From contig NZ_OBDY01000014.1 in assembly GCF_900215205.1 (NCBI RefSeq), positions 1 to 64,000 of the forward strand: a stretch of 64,000 nt of DNA, given 5' to 3'. Under the pieces are notes generated by a model, which saw only the letters and a list, made by a program, of their open reading frames with translations, was not told the DNA's origin and ran no database searches. The translations under genes were made by a program, and so were the position numbers. This DNA is from Paractinoplanes atraurantiacus. Its GTDB lineage: Bacteria; Actinomycetota; Actinomycetes; Mycobacteriales; Micromonosporaceae. Positions within the stretch are counted from its first letter, which is position 1; every line of letters starts with the position of its first letter. Below, piece after piece: positions 40,726 through 49,314 of the stretch.

Positions 40726-41410
40726 AGAACTCGAGGAACTGAACGAGGCCGATCACCTGACGCAGTGCGACGTCTGCCGGCACGAGATGCAGGCCCTGCG
40801 CCACGTGGCCGAGCTCGGCTCGGCCGGGCAGGAGCTGCGTGATCTGCCCCCTCCGCCGGAGCACGTCTGGCAGGCCATCGAGGCCGGCATCGCCCGGTCA
40901 GCCGAGCCGGCCCTGCCGGCGGCGGCCCCGGTCGTCGATCTCGAGGCGGCACGGGCCCGGTCCCGCCGGTCCCGGCCCCGATGGCTGACGCCGGTGCTCG
41001 CCGCGGCCGCGGCGGCGGTCCTCGCGGTGGCCGGTGTGATCGCGGTGGACCGGCTGACCGGCCGTGCGCCGGCCGAGCAGGTGACGGCGCGGGCCACGCT
41101 CGAGCCGTTGAAGACCGTGCCGCCGAACGCCGGCGGTGACGTGCAGGTGCTCTCCGACGGGCAACTGCGCATCGATGTCCGCAACCTGCCGCTGACCACC
41201 GGCTTCCACGAGGTGTGGCTGCTCGACCCGGACAACCCGGGCAAGATGGTGGCCATCGGCAACCTCTCCGACAAGACCGAGGCGCTGCTGCCCGTGCCAC
41301 CGGGCACCGACCTGAACCGGTTCCGCCTGGTCGACGTCAGCGACGAACCGCACGACGGCGACGCGACCCATTCGGGTCTCAGCCTGCTGCGCGGAACTCT
41401 GACGAGTTAG
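40679..41410 (+). CDS. Membrane anti-sigma factor (RskA-like, zinc-binding anti-sigma domain)
   Basis: 243 residues from GTG 40679. The cytoplasmic N-terminus has the HxxxCxxC zinc/redox motif (HLTQCDVCRHEM, about residues 26-37). A single membrane helix lies near 102-122. The extracytoplasmic region is the anti-sigma-K C-terminal beta domain (GGDVQVLSDGQLRIDVRNLPLTTGFHEVWLLDPDNPGKMVAIGNLSD). It should hold the sigma factor at the membrane until regulated proteolysis. The 47-base overlap with the sigma gene implies coupled synthesis. Confidence 0.9.
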   Translation: MQHLDPDRLVLLALSEELEELNEADHLTQCDVCRHEMQALRHVAELGSAGQELRDLPPPPEHVWQAIEAGIARSAEPALPAAAPVVDLEAARARSRRSRPRWLTPVLAAAAAAVLAVAGVIAVDRLTGRAPAEQVTARATLEPLKTVPPNAGGDVQVLSDGQLRIDVRNLPLTTGFHEVWLLDPDNPGKMVAIGNLSDKTEALLPVPPGTDLNRFRLVDVSDEPHDGDATHSGLSLLRGTLTS

Positions 41411-41491
41411 GTGCATCCAGCCGGCGCACGCCGGGCGAAGTACGGGGTGGTGGCACCGCAGCCACCCCGTACCCGGAAAGGACGCCCGACA

Positions 41492-42139
41492 ATGAGGATC
41501 ACCCGAGCCGCCGCCGTCGCGACCGCCGCCATCGTCGCCTCCGCCCTTACCGCCGCTCCGGCCAGCGCACACGGCAGCAAGACCAAGCCGCTGGGCACCA
41601 GGTCTCTGGCCGCGGTGCTGACCGCGGACAAGAGCGGCTTCGACCGTAACGGTTACGACTACGACATCCTGACCGCCGCCGTCCAGGCCGTCCTGAAGGC
41701 CAAGCCGGCCAGCCCGGTCAAGGTGCTGGCCGACGGCAAGACCCCGGTCACCGCGTTCATCCCCAACGACCTGGCCTTCCGCCGGCTCGTGGCCGACATC
41801 CAGCACTCCAAGCGCCTGCCCGCCGAGAAGGCGGCCTTTACCGCCGTCGCCGGTCTCGGCATCAACACCGTCGAGTCGGTCCTGCTCTACCACGTGATCC
41901 CGGGCAGCACGATCGACCGCAAAGCCGCCCTCAAGGCCGACGGCGCCAAGCTGAAGACCGCGGCCGGCTCAACGATCAAGGTTGACGTCTACGGCCCGCG
42001 CTGGCACAAGCGCATCGCGCTGATCGACGCCGACCGCAACGACCGCAACCCGCGGATCAACCGGTTCGACGTGAACAAGGGCAACAAGCAGATCGCCCAC
42101 GGCATCGACCGGGTCCTGCGCCCGATCAACCTGCCCTGA
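41492..42139 (+). CDS. Secreted fasciclin-domain protein (MPT70-like)
   Basis: 215 residues from ATG 41492, preceded by GGAAAGGA. A Sec signal peptide ends APASA|HGS. One FAS1 domain fills the mature part: LAAVLTADKSGFDRNGYDYDILTAAVQAVL, PVTAFIPNDLAFRRLV, VESVLLYHVIPGSTID and the final IAHGIDRVLRPINLP. Fasciclin domains mediate adhesion or interactions at the cell surface. It directly follows a sigma/anti-sigma pair, so it is the probable target of that sigma factor. A strong hairpin terminator follows. Confidence 0.9.
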   Translation: MRITRAAAVATAAIVASALTAAPASAHGSKTKPLGTRSLAAVLTADKSGFDRNGYDYDILTAAVQAVLKAKPASPVKVLADGKTPVTAFIPNDLAFRRLVADIQHSKRLPAEKAAFTAVAGLGINTVESVLLYHVIPGSTIDRKAALKADGAKLKTAAGSTIKVDVYGPRWHKRIALIDADRNDRNPRINRFDVNKGNKQIAHGIDRVLRPINLP

Positions 42140-42208
42140 CCTTCATCACCGCGACTTCTTCACCACGACGGCGGGTAGTTCTTGCTCATGCCGTCAGCAT
42201 CATCCGGC

Positions 42209-42240
42209 GGGCGCCCCCATCGCATCGATGGCGGGCGCCC
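42209..42240 (+). terminator. Strong bulged hairpin terminator
   Basis: CCATCG-CAT-CGATGG forms a six-pair stem with a three-base loop (42217-42231). Outside it, GGGCGCCC (42209-42216) pairs with GGGCGCCC (42233-42240) across one bulged C. The 14 pairs make a very stable structure between the fasciclin gene and the LuxR-type regulator. No U tract is present. Confidence 0.75.
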
Positions 42241-42269
42241 CCTCATGATCAGGTGCGTTACGGTGGGGC

Positions 42270-44996
42270 GTGGTCGCATCAGTGGAGTCCGGTGCCGGCG
42301 GCGGCTTCGCATCCGTGCCCGAGCTGCTCGGCCGGGAACGGGAACGCGCCGTCCTCCAGGGTCTGATCGACGGCGCCCGCGGCGGTGTCAGCGCGGCGCT
42401 GGTCGTGTGCGGCGAGGCCGGCATCGGCAAGACCGCTCTGGCCGGCAGCCTCGACACGACCGGCGTGCGGGTCCTACGGGCGGTCGGGGTGCAATCGGAG
42501 AGCGATTTTCCGTACGCCGGTCTCCACCAGCTCCTCGGTGATCTGAGGGCGGACCAGCTGCCCGAGCCGCAGCGGATCGCGCTGGAGACGGCGCTGGGAC
42601 TGCGGTCGGCCCCGCCGCCCAGCCCCTTCCTCGTCGGCCTGGCCGTGCTCGGGGTGCTGGCCGACGAAGGCCCCCTGTTCTGCCTGGTCGACGACGCCCA
42701 GTGGCTGGACGAGGCCTCCCGCCGGGTGCTGACCTTCGCCGCCCGCCGGCTCGCCTCGGAAGGCATCGCCTTCGTCTTCGTGACCCGGTCGGCCGGTGCC
42801 GACTTCGAGGGCCTGCCCCGGCTCGAGCTGGGCGGGCTGGCCGAACCGGAGGCCCGGGCGCTGCTGGGCCGGGCGCCGAGCGAGACCGACCCCCGCGTCC
42901 TGGACCGTTTCCTCGTCGAGGCCGCGGGCAACCCCCTGGCTCTGCGGGAGCTGCCCCGGGCGCTGCGCTACACCGATCCGGCCGGGGGCGCGACGCCGCT
43001 CACCGCCCGCATCGAGCAGAGTCTCCTGTCCCAGCTCCAGCCGCTCCCCGAGCCGGCTCACCAACTGCTTCTGCTGGCCGCGGCCGATCCCACGGGAGAC
43101 CCGGACCTGTTGCGGCGGGCCATGCGGAGCGCCGGACTGGGCCCCGAGGTCGCCGACGCGGTCGAGCAGGCCGGGGCTCTGACCATCGGGTCCGGGGTGT
43201 GGTTCCGTCACCCGCTCGTCCGGTCCGCGGTCTACGGCGCCGCGAGCGCCGCCGACCGCCGCCGCGCCCACGCCGTTCTCGCCGGCGCCCTCGACGACGA
43301 CCCGGATCAGCGCGCCTGGCATCGCGGTCAAGCCGCGACCGAACCGGATGAGGAGATCGCCGCCGAGCTCACCGCCTCGGCCGGGCGGGCGCGGGGCCGG
43401 GGCGGCGCCGCCGCCGCGGCGGCCCTGCTCGAGCGAGCCGCGGCCCTGAGCCCCGAGCCGGCCGGCCGGGTGCGACGGCGGCTCGCGGCCGCCCAGTCGC
43501 GGCTCGACTCGGGCGCCCCGCAACGGGCGAGCCTGTTGCTGACCGGCGATTTCCCCACTGAGCGGGACGCGGCCGTCGCGGATCGGCTGCGTGCGCAGGT
43601 GGCCTACCAGACCAGCCGGGACTCCTCGGTCGCGTACGACCTGCTCGCCGCGGCCCGGCGGCTGACCGGCCCGGAGCCGGAACTGGCCCGCACCACCTAT
43701 CACGAGGCGATGTTCACCGCCGTCTTCGCCAGCGGCCTGCCCAGCAGCGACGCCCGGCAGCGCAGAGCCGAGGTGGGCCGGGCCGTGCTCGACGCGATCA
43801 GCGAGGACTCCGCGCATCCCGTCGACATGCTCGTCCGCGGGCAGGCCCTGGTCGGCGCCGGCGACCGCGCCGCGGCCCTGCCGGTGCTGAGGCGGGCGGT
43901 GGCCGGGCTGCTCGACGGGCCGCACGACCTCATCGCGCCGCAGTGGCTGGGCTGCGACTGCACCGCGGCCATCGACCTGTGGGACCTCCAATCGTTCCGC
44001 ACCCTGGCCGACCGGCAGGTCACCGCGGCCCGCGCCGGTGGCCTGCTGCTGAGCCTGCCGGTGGCGCTCTCGTTCGCGGGATCGGCCGCACTGGCCGAGG
44101 GGCGCCTGGCCGACGCGACGGCGCTCGCCGACGAGATCGACCTGATCAACGACCTGACGGGTCACCCCTTCCCGCGCCACATCCGGTTGCTGACGGCGGC
44201 CTGGCGGGGAGACGCCGAGGCGACCCGGCGTCACGCGGAGGAGATCCGCACCGGCGCGGTCGCCCGGGGCGACGGCAGCGTCCTGAGCATCGCCCACTTC
44301 GCCGAGGCGATCGTGGCCAACGGCCTCGGCCGGTACGGCGAGGCGGTGTCCGCGGGCAGTGCCGAGCTGCCGCACATCCGCGAGGTGAGTTACTCGTCCC
44401 GCATCCTCGGCGAGCTGGTCGAGGCGGCGGTGCGGGTGGGCGACCGCGATCTGGCCACCCGAGCCCTGGCCGAGCTGACCGACCTGACCGAGGCCGTCGG
44501 AGGGGACTGGGCGCTCGGATCGCTGGCGGCGGCCCGCGCCCTGACCAGCGCCGATGGGGAGGGACACCATCGGGAGGCGATCGAACGGTTCGGGCGGGCG
44601 GGCATGACGGTCTACGAGGGACGGGCGAGACTGTCGTACGGCGAATGGCTGCGCCGCAACCGGCGCCGCGTCGACGCCCGCGAACAGCTCCGCGCCGCCC
44701 ACCAGCGCTTGACGGAGCAGGGGGCGACCGCCTTCGCGGCCCGGGCCGGCCTCGAACTGGCGGCCACGGGCGAGACGGCACGCTCTCGCAAGGCGGCGGT
44801 CGACGACGAGCTGACCGTGCAGGAGCTGAACGTGGCCCGCCTGGCCCGCGACGGACTGTCCAACCGCGAGGTGGCCACCCGCCTGTTCATCAGCGTCCGA
44901 ACTGTCGAGCACCACTTGCGCGGCGTCTTCCAGAAGACCGGCATCCGCTCCCGCACCGAGCTGGCGGAGGCCCTGGAAGACCGCTTCCCCGGATAG
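42270..44996 (+). CDS. Large ATP-binding LuxR-family regulator (LAL)
   Basis: 908 residues. The N-terminal AAA/NACHT-like ATPase has Walker A CGEAGIGKTA (about 47-56) and Walker B LFCLVDDAQWLD (about 135-146). The middle 500 residues are helical and repeat-like, consistent with an effector or maltotriose-binding-type sensor. The C-terminus (about 845-905) is a LuxR helix-turn-helix: LTVQELNVARLARDGLSNREVATRLFISVRTVEHHLRGVFQKTGIRSRTEL. Such regulators activate catabolic or antibiotic gene clusters. The start GTG 42270 is tentative. The stop is six bases from the convergent TetR stop. Confidence 0.9.
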   Translation: MVASVESGAGGGFASVPELLGRERERAVLQGLIDGARGGVSAALVVCGEAGIGKTALAGSLDTTGVRVLRAVGVQSESDFPYAGLHQLLGDLRADQLPEPQRIALETALGLRSAPPPSPFLVGLAVLGVLADEGPLFCLVDDAQWLDEASRRVLTFAARRLASEGIAFVFVTRSAGADFEGLPRLELGGLAEPEARALLGRAPSETDPRVLDRFLVEAAGNPLALRELPRALRYTDPAGGATPLTARIEQSLLSQLQPLPEPAHQLLLLAAADPTGDPDLLRRAMRSAGLGPEVADAVEQAGALTIGSGVWFRHPLVRSAVYGAASAADRRRAHAVLAGALDDDPDQRAWHRGQAATEPDEEIAAELTASAGRARGRGGAAAAAALLERAAALSPEPAGRVRRRLAAAQSRLDSGAPQRASLLLTGDFPTERDAAVADRLRAQVAYQTSRDSSVAYDLLAAARRLTGPEPELARTTYHEAMFTAVFASGLPSSDARQRRAEVGRAVLDAISEDSAHPVDMLVRGQALVGAGDRAAALPVLRRAVAGLLDGPHDLIAPQWLGCDCTAAIDLWDLQSFRTLADRQVTAARAGGLLLSLPVALSFAGSAALAEGRLADATALADEIDLINDLTGHPFPRHIRLLTAAWRGDAEATRRHAEEIRTGAVARGDGSVLSIAHFAEAIVANGLGRYGEAVSAGSAELPHIREVSYSSRILGELVEAAVRVGDRDLATRALAELTDLTEAVGGDWALGSLAAARALTSADGEGHHREAIERFGRAGMTVYEGRARLSYGEWLRRNRRRVDAREQLRAAHQRLTEQGATAFAARAGLELAATGETARSRKAAVDDELTVQELNVARLARDGLSNREVATRLFISVRTVEHHLRGVFQKTGIRSRTELAEALEDRFPG

Positions 44997-45002
44997 CGGA
45001 AA

Positions 45003-45572
45003 TCAGCTCAGGCCGGCGATCAGGCGGGCGGTGCGCACGAAGGTCCGGCGGGCGCTGTCCTTGTCGTCGAGGAAACTTCCGATCAGCAGGGAGTCGCGCA
45101 GCATCGCGAGGGCCTCGGCCTTGAGCTCCACGTCCTCGCGGCCGGCCTCGGTCAGCATGGCGCGCAGGTCGTCGTGGAACCAGGCGCGGTGCCGGGTGAC
45201 AACCTGACGGACCGCGCTCTGCGGGTCGGGGAACTCACCGGCCGCCTTGATGAACGGGCAGCCGAGGGTGTGGCGGTCGGCGGCGTCGGAGGCGATCCCC
45301 TCGATGGCCAGTTCCAGCTTGTGCTGGGGTGAGACCGCCCGGGCCAGGCCGACGTCCCACAGCTCCTTCATGCGAGAGTCCTCGTCCTCCAGGTACGCGA
45401 CGACGAGCGCTTCCTTACCGTCGAAGTGGCGGTACATCGTGGTGCGGGTGACGCCCGACTCCTGGAGGATGCGCTCGACGCCGACGCCGTTGATGCCCTC
45501 GGTGTAGAACAGGCGGCTCGCCGTCCGCAGGAGCTGATCGCGCGGCGCGATCGCGCGCTTTGTACTCGCCAT
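45003..45572 (-). CDS. TetR-family transcriptional regulator (repressor of hydrolase operon)
   Basis: 189 residues. The DNA-binding domain is RDQLLRTASRLFYTEGINGVGVERILQESGVTRTTMYRHFDGKEALVVAYLE. The C-terminal region contains GCPFIKAAGEFPDPQSAVR, typical of the YxaF/LmrA-like TetR branch with a TetR_C domain. It is divergent from a secreted hydrolase gene. Two copies of a 20-bp dyad flank the intergenic region, one near each gene, which strongly suggests it represses itself and the three-gene operon at 45718-48580. Confidence 0.93.
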   Translation of the reverse strand: MASTKRAIAPRDQLLRTASRLFYTEGINGVGVERILQESGVTRTTMYRHFDGKEALVVAYLEDEDSRMKELWDVGLARAVSPQHKLELAIEGIASDAADRHTLGCPFIKAAGEFPDPQSAVRQVVTRHRAWFHDDLRAMLTEAGREDVELKAEALAMLRDSLLIGSFLDDKDSARRTFVRTARLIAGLS

Positions 45573-45589
45573 GACGCCATCCTACAACT

Positions 45590-45609
45590 CGGAATGATCG
45601 TTCCTTCCG
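45590..45609. promoter_or_regulatory. TetR operator, regulator-proximal copy
   Basis: CGGAATGATCGTTCCTTCCG has arms CGGAATGA and TCCTTCCG around TCGT, with one arm mismatch. It lies 18 bases upstream of the TetR start. Confidence 0.75.
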
Positions 45610-45678
45610 TCATAGGTAACCGGCGTCACTGCCCCCTTGTTCCCGTGGATTCACCGGTGATTAGCTTCAGCAAACAAA

Positions 45679-45698
45679 CGGAATGATCGGTCATTCCG
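45679..45698. promoter_or_regulatory. TetR operator, operon-proximal copy
   Basis: CGGAATGATCGGTCATTCCG is a perfect inverted repeat with 8-bp arms and a TCGG centre, located 20-39 bases upstream of the hydrolase ATG. It shares 17 of 20 positions with the copy at 45590. Confidence 0.8.
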
Positions 45699-45717
45699 CA
45701 ACGACAGGAGGCACCCC

Positions 45718-46524
45718 ATGAACCGCACCCGAAGGATCGCCGCCGCCGCGACGGCGATCGCCGCGATCGCCACCGTGTCCGCCGCGCCGGCCCTCGCTCA
45801 CGGCAGCGCCAAGCCGACCGTCGTGCTGGTGCACGGCGCCTGGGCCGACGCGTCGAGCTTCGCCCCGGTCACCGCGCTGCTCCAGCGCCGCGGCTACACC
45901 GTGCTCAACGCCCCGAATCCGCTGCGCGGCCTGGCCGCCGACGCCGCCTCGGTGGCCGCCTTCGTCAACCAGGCCACCACCGGCCCGGTCGTGCTGGCCG
46001 GGCACTCGTACGGCGGAGCCGTCATCACCAACGCCGCCGGGCAGGCCCCGCGGGTCACCGCGCTGGCCTACATCGACGCCTACGCCCCGGACGCCGGCGA
46101 GACCATCGTCCAGCTGACCGGCGCCAAGCCCGGCTCGGCGCTGGCCGCCCCGGCCGAAACCGTCTTCGACGCCGTGCAGGACCCGTCGCTTCCGGCCGGC
46201 GACGTCGACCTGTACGTCAAGCGCGACCAGTTCCCGCGGATCTTCGCCGCGCACCTGCCCACGGCCACCGGCCGGGCGCTCGCCGCCGCCCAGACGCCGA
46301 TCGCCGCCGGCGCGCTGCAGGAGCCCTCCGGCGCACCCGCCTGGAAGAAGCTGCCGAGCTGGTTCGTCGTCGGCACCCGCGACCAGGTCATCCCGGCCGC
46401 CGAGCAGCGGGCCATGGCCGGCCGCGCCCACGGCCACGTCACCACCGTCACCGCCGACCACCTGTCCCCGCTCGAGCAGCCCGCCACCATCGCCGCCGTC
46501 ATCGAGCAGGCGGCCGGGCGATGA
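45718..46524 (+). CDS. Secreted alpha/beta hydrolase (esterase type)
   Basis: 268 residues with a Sec signal peptide ending ALA|HGS. The oxyanion motif is LVHGAWADASSF, the nucleophile is Ser in LAGHSYGG, Asp is in VVGTRDQVIP and His is in TADHLSP, a complete triad. The HGAWAD start and overall size match small esterases such as pyrethroid-hydrolase or methylesterase-like proteins. ATG 45718 has ACAGGAGG upstream. It is the first gene of a TetR-controlled operon with an intracellular esterase and a reductase. Confidence 0.9.
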   Translation: MNRTRRIAAAATAIAAIATVSAAPALAHGSAKPTVVLVHGAWADASSFAPVTALLQRRGYTVLNAPNPLRGLAADAASVAAFVNQATTGPVVLAGHSYGGAVITNAAGQAPRVTALAYIDAYAPDAGETIVQLTGAKPGSALAAPAETVFDAVQDPSLPAGDVDLYVKRDQFPRIFAAHLPTATGRALAAAQTPIAAGALQEPSGAPAWKKLPSWFVVGTRDQVIPAAEQRAMAGRAHGHVTTVTADHLSPLEQPATIAAVIEQAAGR

Positions 46525-46553
46525 CCGTCCCGCACCCCTCTCAAGGAGCAGCC

Positions 46554-47528
46554 ATGATGACCCCGCCGCCGTTCGACCCCGAGCTCAAGACCGTGCTCGA
46601 CGTCGTCAACCAGTCCATCACCCCGACCCTGCTGCCATCGCATCTGCCCGCTCTGCGGGGCCCCGGCTTCACACCGACGCTGGAACAGCTGCTCGAAGGA
46701 CGCCCGATCACCCACGAGGTACGCGACGCGGACGGCGTCACCGTCTCGATCTTCCGGCCCGCGCATCCGTCGGAGCAGGCACCCGGCTTCTTCTTCACCC
46801 ATGTCGGCGGCATGATCTTCGGCGACCGGTTCGTCGGCGTCGCGCCCGTCGTCGACTACGTCGAACGGTTCGGGGCGGTCGTGGTCACCGTCGAATACCG
46901 GCTCGCGCCGGAGCATCCGGCCCCGGCGGCACTCGAGGACTCGTACACCGCCCTGGTCTGGACCTCGAAGCACGCGGCCGAGCTCGGCATCGACCCGGAC
47001 AAGCTGATCACCATCGGTGGCAGCGCCGGAGGCGGACTGGCCGCCGGCATCACGCTGATGGCCCGCGACCGCGGCTTCCCCGCCCTGGCCGGGCAGGTGC
47101 TGATGTACGCCATGCTCGACGAGCACAACGACAGCGTCTCCGCCCGCCAGATCGACGGCATCGGCATCTGGGACCGGACCAGCAACAACACCGGCTGGGA
47201 CTTCTACCTCGGCGACCGGCGGGGCACCGGCCGGATCACCGCGTACGAGTCGGCGGCGCGAGCCGGCGACCTCACCAACCTGCCACCCACATACGTCGAG
47301 GCGGGCTCGGCCGAGGTCTTCCGCGACGAGGACGTGGCGTACGCGTCCGCGCTGTGGGCCGCCGGCGGCGAAGCCGAACTGCACATCTGGCCCGGCGGCT
47401 ACCACCTGTTCGAGCTGCTCGCCCCCGACGCGGCCCTGTCGACAGCCGCCCGCGAGACCCGAGCGGCCTGGATCGCCCGCCTGCTCGCCCGCCTCTCCAC
47501 CGTGCCGCACCCCGTACAGGAGAACTGA
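46554..47528 (+). CDS. Alpha/beta hydrolase of the hormone-sensitive-lipase type
   Basis: 324 residues from ATG 46554, which has AAGGAG upstream; ATG 46521 overlaps the preceding stop but lacks a ribosome site. Nucleophile motif is GGSAGGGLAA, preceded by VEYRLAPEHPAPAALED. The acid Asp is in AEVFRDEDVAYA and His in WPGGYHLFELL. The oxyanion motif reads HVGGMIFGD instead of HGGG. No signal peptide, so it is cytoplasmic. It should cleave short acyl esters. Its stop overlaps the reductase start by one base (TGATG). Confidence 0.88.
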   Translation: MMTPPPFDPELKTVLDVVNQSITPTLLPSHLPALRGPGFTPTLEQLLEGRPITHEVRDADGVTVSIFRPAHPSEQAPGFFFTHVGGMIFGDRFVGVAPVVDYVERFGAVVVTVEYRLAPEHPAPAALEDSYTALVWTSKHAAELGIDPDKLITIGGSAGGGLAAGITLMARDRGFPALAGQVLMYAMLDEHNDSVSARQIDGIGIWDRTSNNTGWDFYLGDRRGTGRITAYESAARAGDLTNLPPTYVEAGSAEVFRDEDVAYASALWAAGGEAELHIWPGGYHLFELLAPDAALSTAARETRAAWIARLLARLSTVPHPVQEN

Positions 47529-48580
47529 TGCGATACACCACTTTCGGCACCCGGACCGGCCTGCGGGTCTCCGAGTACGCCCTCGGCACCGCTTCCTTCG
47601 GCACCAACTGGGGCGGCGCCACCCGGGACGACGCCCGGGCGATCCTCGGCCGCTTCGCCGAGGCCGGCGGCACCCTGCTCGACACCGCCGACGTCTACGG
47701 CTTCGGCGAGGCCGAGCAGATCCTGGGCGACCTGCTCGGCGCCGACCGGGACAAGTTCGTCCTGGCCGGCAAGTTCACCCTCGGCGCCCACCCCGACCTC
47801 GGCGTCACCCGCACCGGCAACAGCCGCAAGGCCATGCGGGCCGCCCTGCACGCCTCGCTCGCCCGGCTCGGCACCGACCACCTCGACCTCTATCTGGTCC
47901 ACCACCCCGACTCGGTCACCCCCGGCGAGGAGATCGTGGGCGCCCTGGACGACCTGGTACGCGCCGGCGACATCCTGCACGGTGGCCTGTCGAACTTCCC
48001 GGCCTGGCGCGCCACCCACGCCGCCGGCGTCGCCGACCGGGCCGGCCGGTCGGCGACACTGGCCGGCCTGCAGATCGAGTACAACCTGGCCGACCGCGGC
48101 GCCGACCGCGAGCTGCTGCCCGCCGCCGAGGCGCTCGGCCTCGGCGTCATGCTCTACTCCCCACTCGGCGGCGGCCTGCTCACCGGCAAGTACCGCGCCC
48201 GGGAACAGGGCCGCCTGTCCGGCCCGATCGCCATCGGCCAGCGGGAAGACACACCCCAGAAGATCGCGACCGTCGACGCCCTGCTCGACATCGCCGCCCT
48301 GACCGGCGAGAAACCGGCCCGGATCGCGATGGCCTGGCTGCGCCACACCAGCCGCCGCTGGGCCACCGCGATTGTCCCGGTCATCGGCCCCCGCACCCTC
48401 GGCCAGCTCGACGACTACCTGGCCGCTCTCGACCTGGAGCCGGCCGCGGAACATCTGGCCACTCTGGACGCGGTGAGCGAACCGCCGCTGGACTATCCGC
48501 AGAGCGCCCTGCACACGTACGCGGATCCGGTCCTTGGTGGCGCGGCCGACCGCTTCGACCGAATCCGCCCGGTCGCCTGA
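47528..48580 (+). CDS. Aldo/keto reductase
   Basis: 350 residues. The AKR tetrad is present: Asp in LLDTADVYG, Tyr in the same VYGFGEAE, Lys in FVLAGKFTL and His in LYLVHHPD. The NADPH-binding C-terminal part includes MLYSPLGGGLLTGKYR and VIPVIG-like IVPVIGPRTLGQL. It reduces an aldehyde or ketone. As the last gene of the TetR-controlled operon, after two esterases, it could reduce a carbonyl released by ester cleavage (inference). A hairpin spans its stop codon. Confidence 0.92.
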   Translation: MRYTTFGTRTGLRVSEYALGTASFGTNWGGATRDDARAILGRFAEAGGTLLDTADVYGFGEAEQILGDLLGADRDKFVLAGKFTLGAHPDLGVTRTGNSRKAMRAALHASLARLGTDHLDLYLVHHPDSVTPGEEIVGALDDLVRAGDILHGGLSNFPAWRATHAAGVADRAGRSATLAGLQIEYNLADRGADRELLPAAEALGLGVMLYSPLGGGLLTGKYRAREQGRLSGPIAIGQREDTPQKIATVDALLDIAALTGEKPARIAMAWLRHTSRRWATAIVPVIGPRTLGQLDDYLAALDLEPAAEHLATLDAVSEPPLDYPQSALHTYADPVLGGAADRFDRIRPVA

Positions 48581-48604
48581 CCGGCGACCGGTTCGGCGGT
48601 CAGG
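48576..48604. terminator. Bidirectional terminator hairpin
   Basis: CCTGACCG (48576-48583) pairs perfectly with CGGTCAGG (48597-48604) around a 13-base loop. It covers the stop codons of the convergent reductase (+) and small membrane protein (-) genes. Confidence 0.65.
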
Positions 48605-48911
48605 GCCGCGCGCGCCGCATCACAGCCACGACGAGGAACGTCACCCCGGCCGCGTTCCCCGCCATCAGCAGCAGTTCGCTCACGACCAGGCCGGGGGGAA
48701 GGTCGGTGAGGCCCGGCAGGTGCCCGTCCGCGGCCGGGCGGCCGAAACCGCTCCCCCACGTCTCCCAGACCACCGGGGCGAGGTCGCCCACGACCAGCAA
48801 GGCGAAACCGGCCGCCGCCGGGCCCGCGGCCGATCCCAGCATTCGGCGCCACAGCAGCGAAGCGACCAGCCCAGCGACGAGGACGACCGAGTAGGCCGCG
48901 CTGAACATCAT
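48600..48911 (-). CDS. Small membrane protein, unknown function (pair member B)
   Basis: 103 residues with three membrane helices (about 4-22, 32-50 and 80-98) and a Gly/Pro-rich loop. It starts at ATG 48911, overlapping the stop of the preceding gene by ATGA. The two proteins have similar size, helix pattern and a shared Trp-rich segment (LAPVVWET and GDVAWLLF). They may be distant duplicates forming a heteromer. I do not recognise the family. Confidence 0.6.
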   Translation of the reverse strand: MMFSAAYSVVLVAGLVASLLWRRMLGSAAGPAAAGFALLVVGDLAPVVWETWGSGFGRPAADGHLPGLTDLPPGLVVSELLLMAGNAAGVTFLVVAVMRRARP

Positions 48912-49246
48912 GCCGTTCTCCTGAGGAACACGGATCCGGCCAGGGCCAGCATGCCACCCACGGTGGCCATCCCCGTGGCCGTCCCGATCGTCGAGTTCCA
49001 GCGCACGTACGTCAAAGTCCAGGCACTCGACACCCTGCCCTCGACCAGCCCCAGCGTGAACAACAGCCATGCGACGTCGCCGAGCGCGGCCACGGCCAGC
49101 AGCGCCAGCCCACCCGCCGCCGGCCACGCCACACGCCCCAGCCACCGCCGTCGCCGCATCACCCACCCGAAGCCCACGGCCAGGACACCAACGTGGACCA
49201 GCGTCTCCAGCACAAGAAGCACCCTCACCGAGGCCTCACCAGTCAT
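48908..49246 (-). CDS. Small membrane protein, unknown function (pair member A)
   Basis: 112 residues with three membrane helices (about 8-28, 40-66 and 88-108). An Arg-rich patch (RRRRWLGR) follows the first helix. It is translationally coupled to the next small membrane protein. No catalytic motif is visible. The gap to the immunity-like gene on the right is 68 bases. Confidence 0.6.
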   Translation of the reverse strand: MTGEASVRVLLVLETLVHVGVLAVGFGWVMRRRRWLGRVAWPAAGGLALLAVAALGDVAWLLFTLGLVEGRVSSAWTLTYVRWNSTIGTATGMATVGGMLALAGSVFLRRTA

Positions 49247-49314
49247 CGCACCCGAACATCATGAGCGCGTGATCATCTCATCCCAGCGGCCCACAGTGCT
49301 CGCCCATCAAGACG

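Noticed and set aside
42270..44996. LuxR-LAL protein as a phage defence STAND protein
   Set aside because: It ends in a standard LuxR DNA-binding domain, so a transcriptional regulator is the simpler reading.
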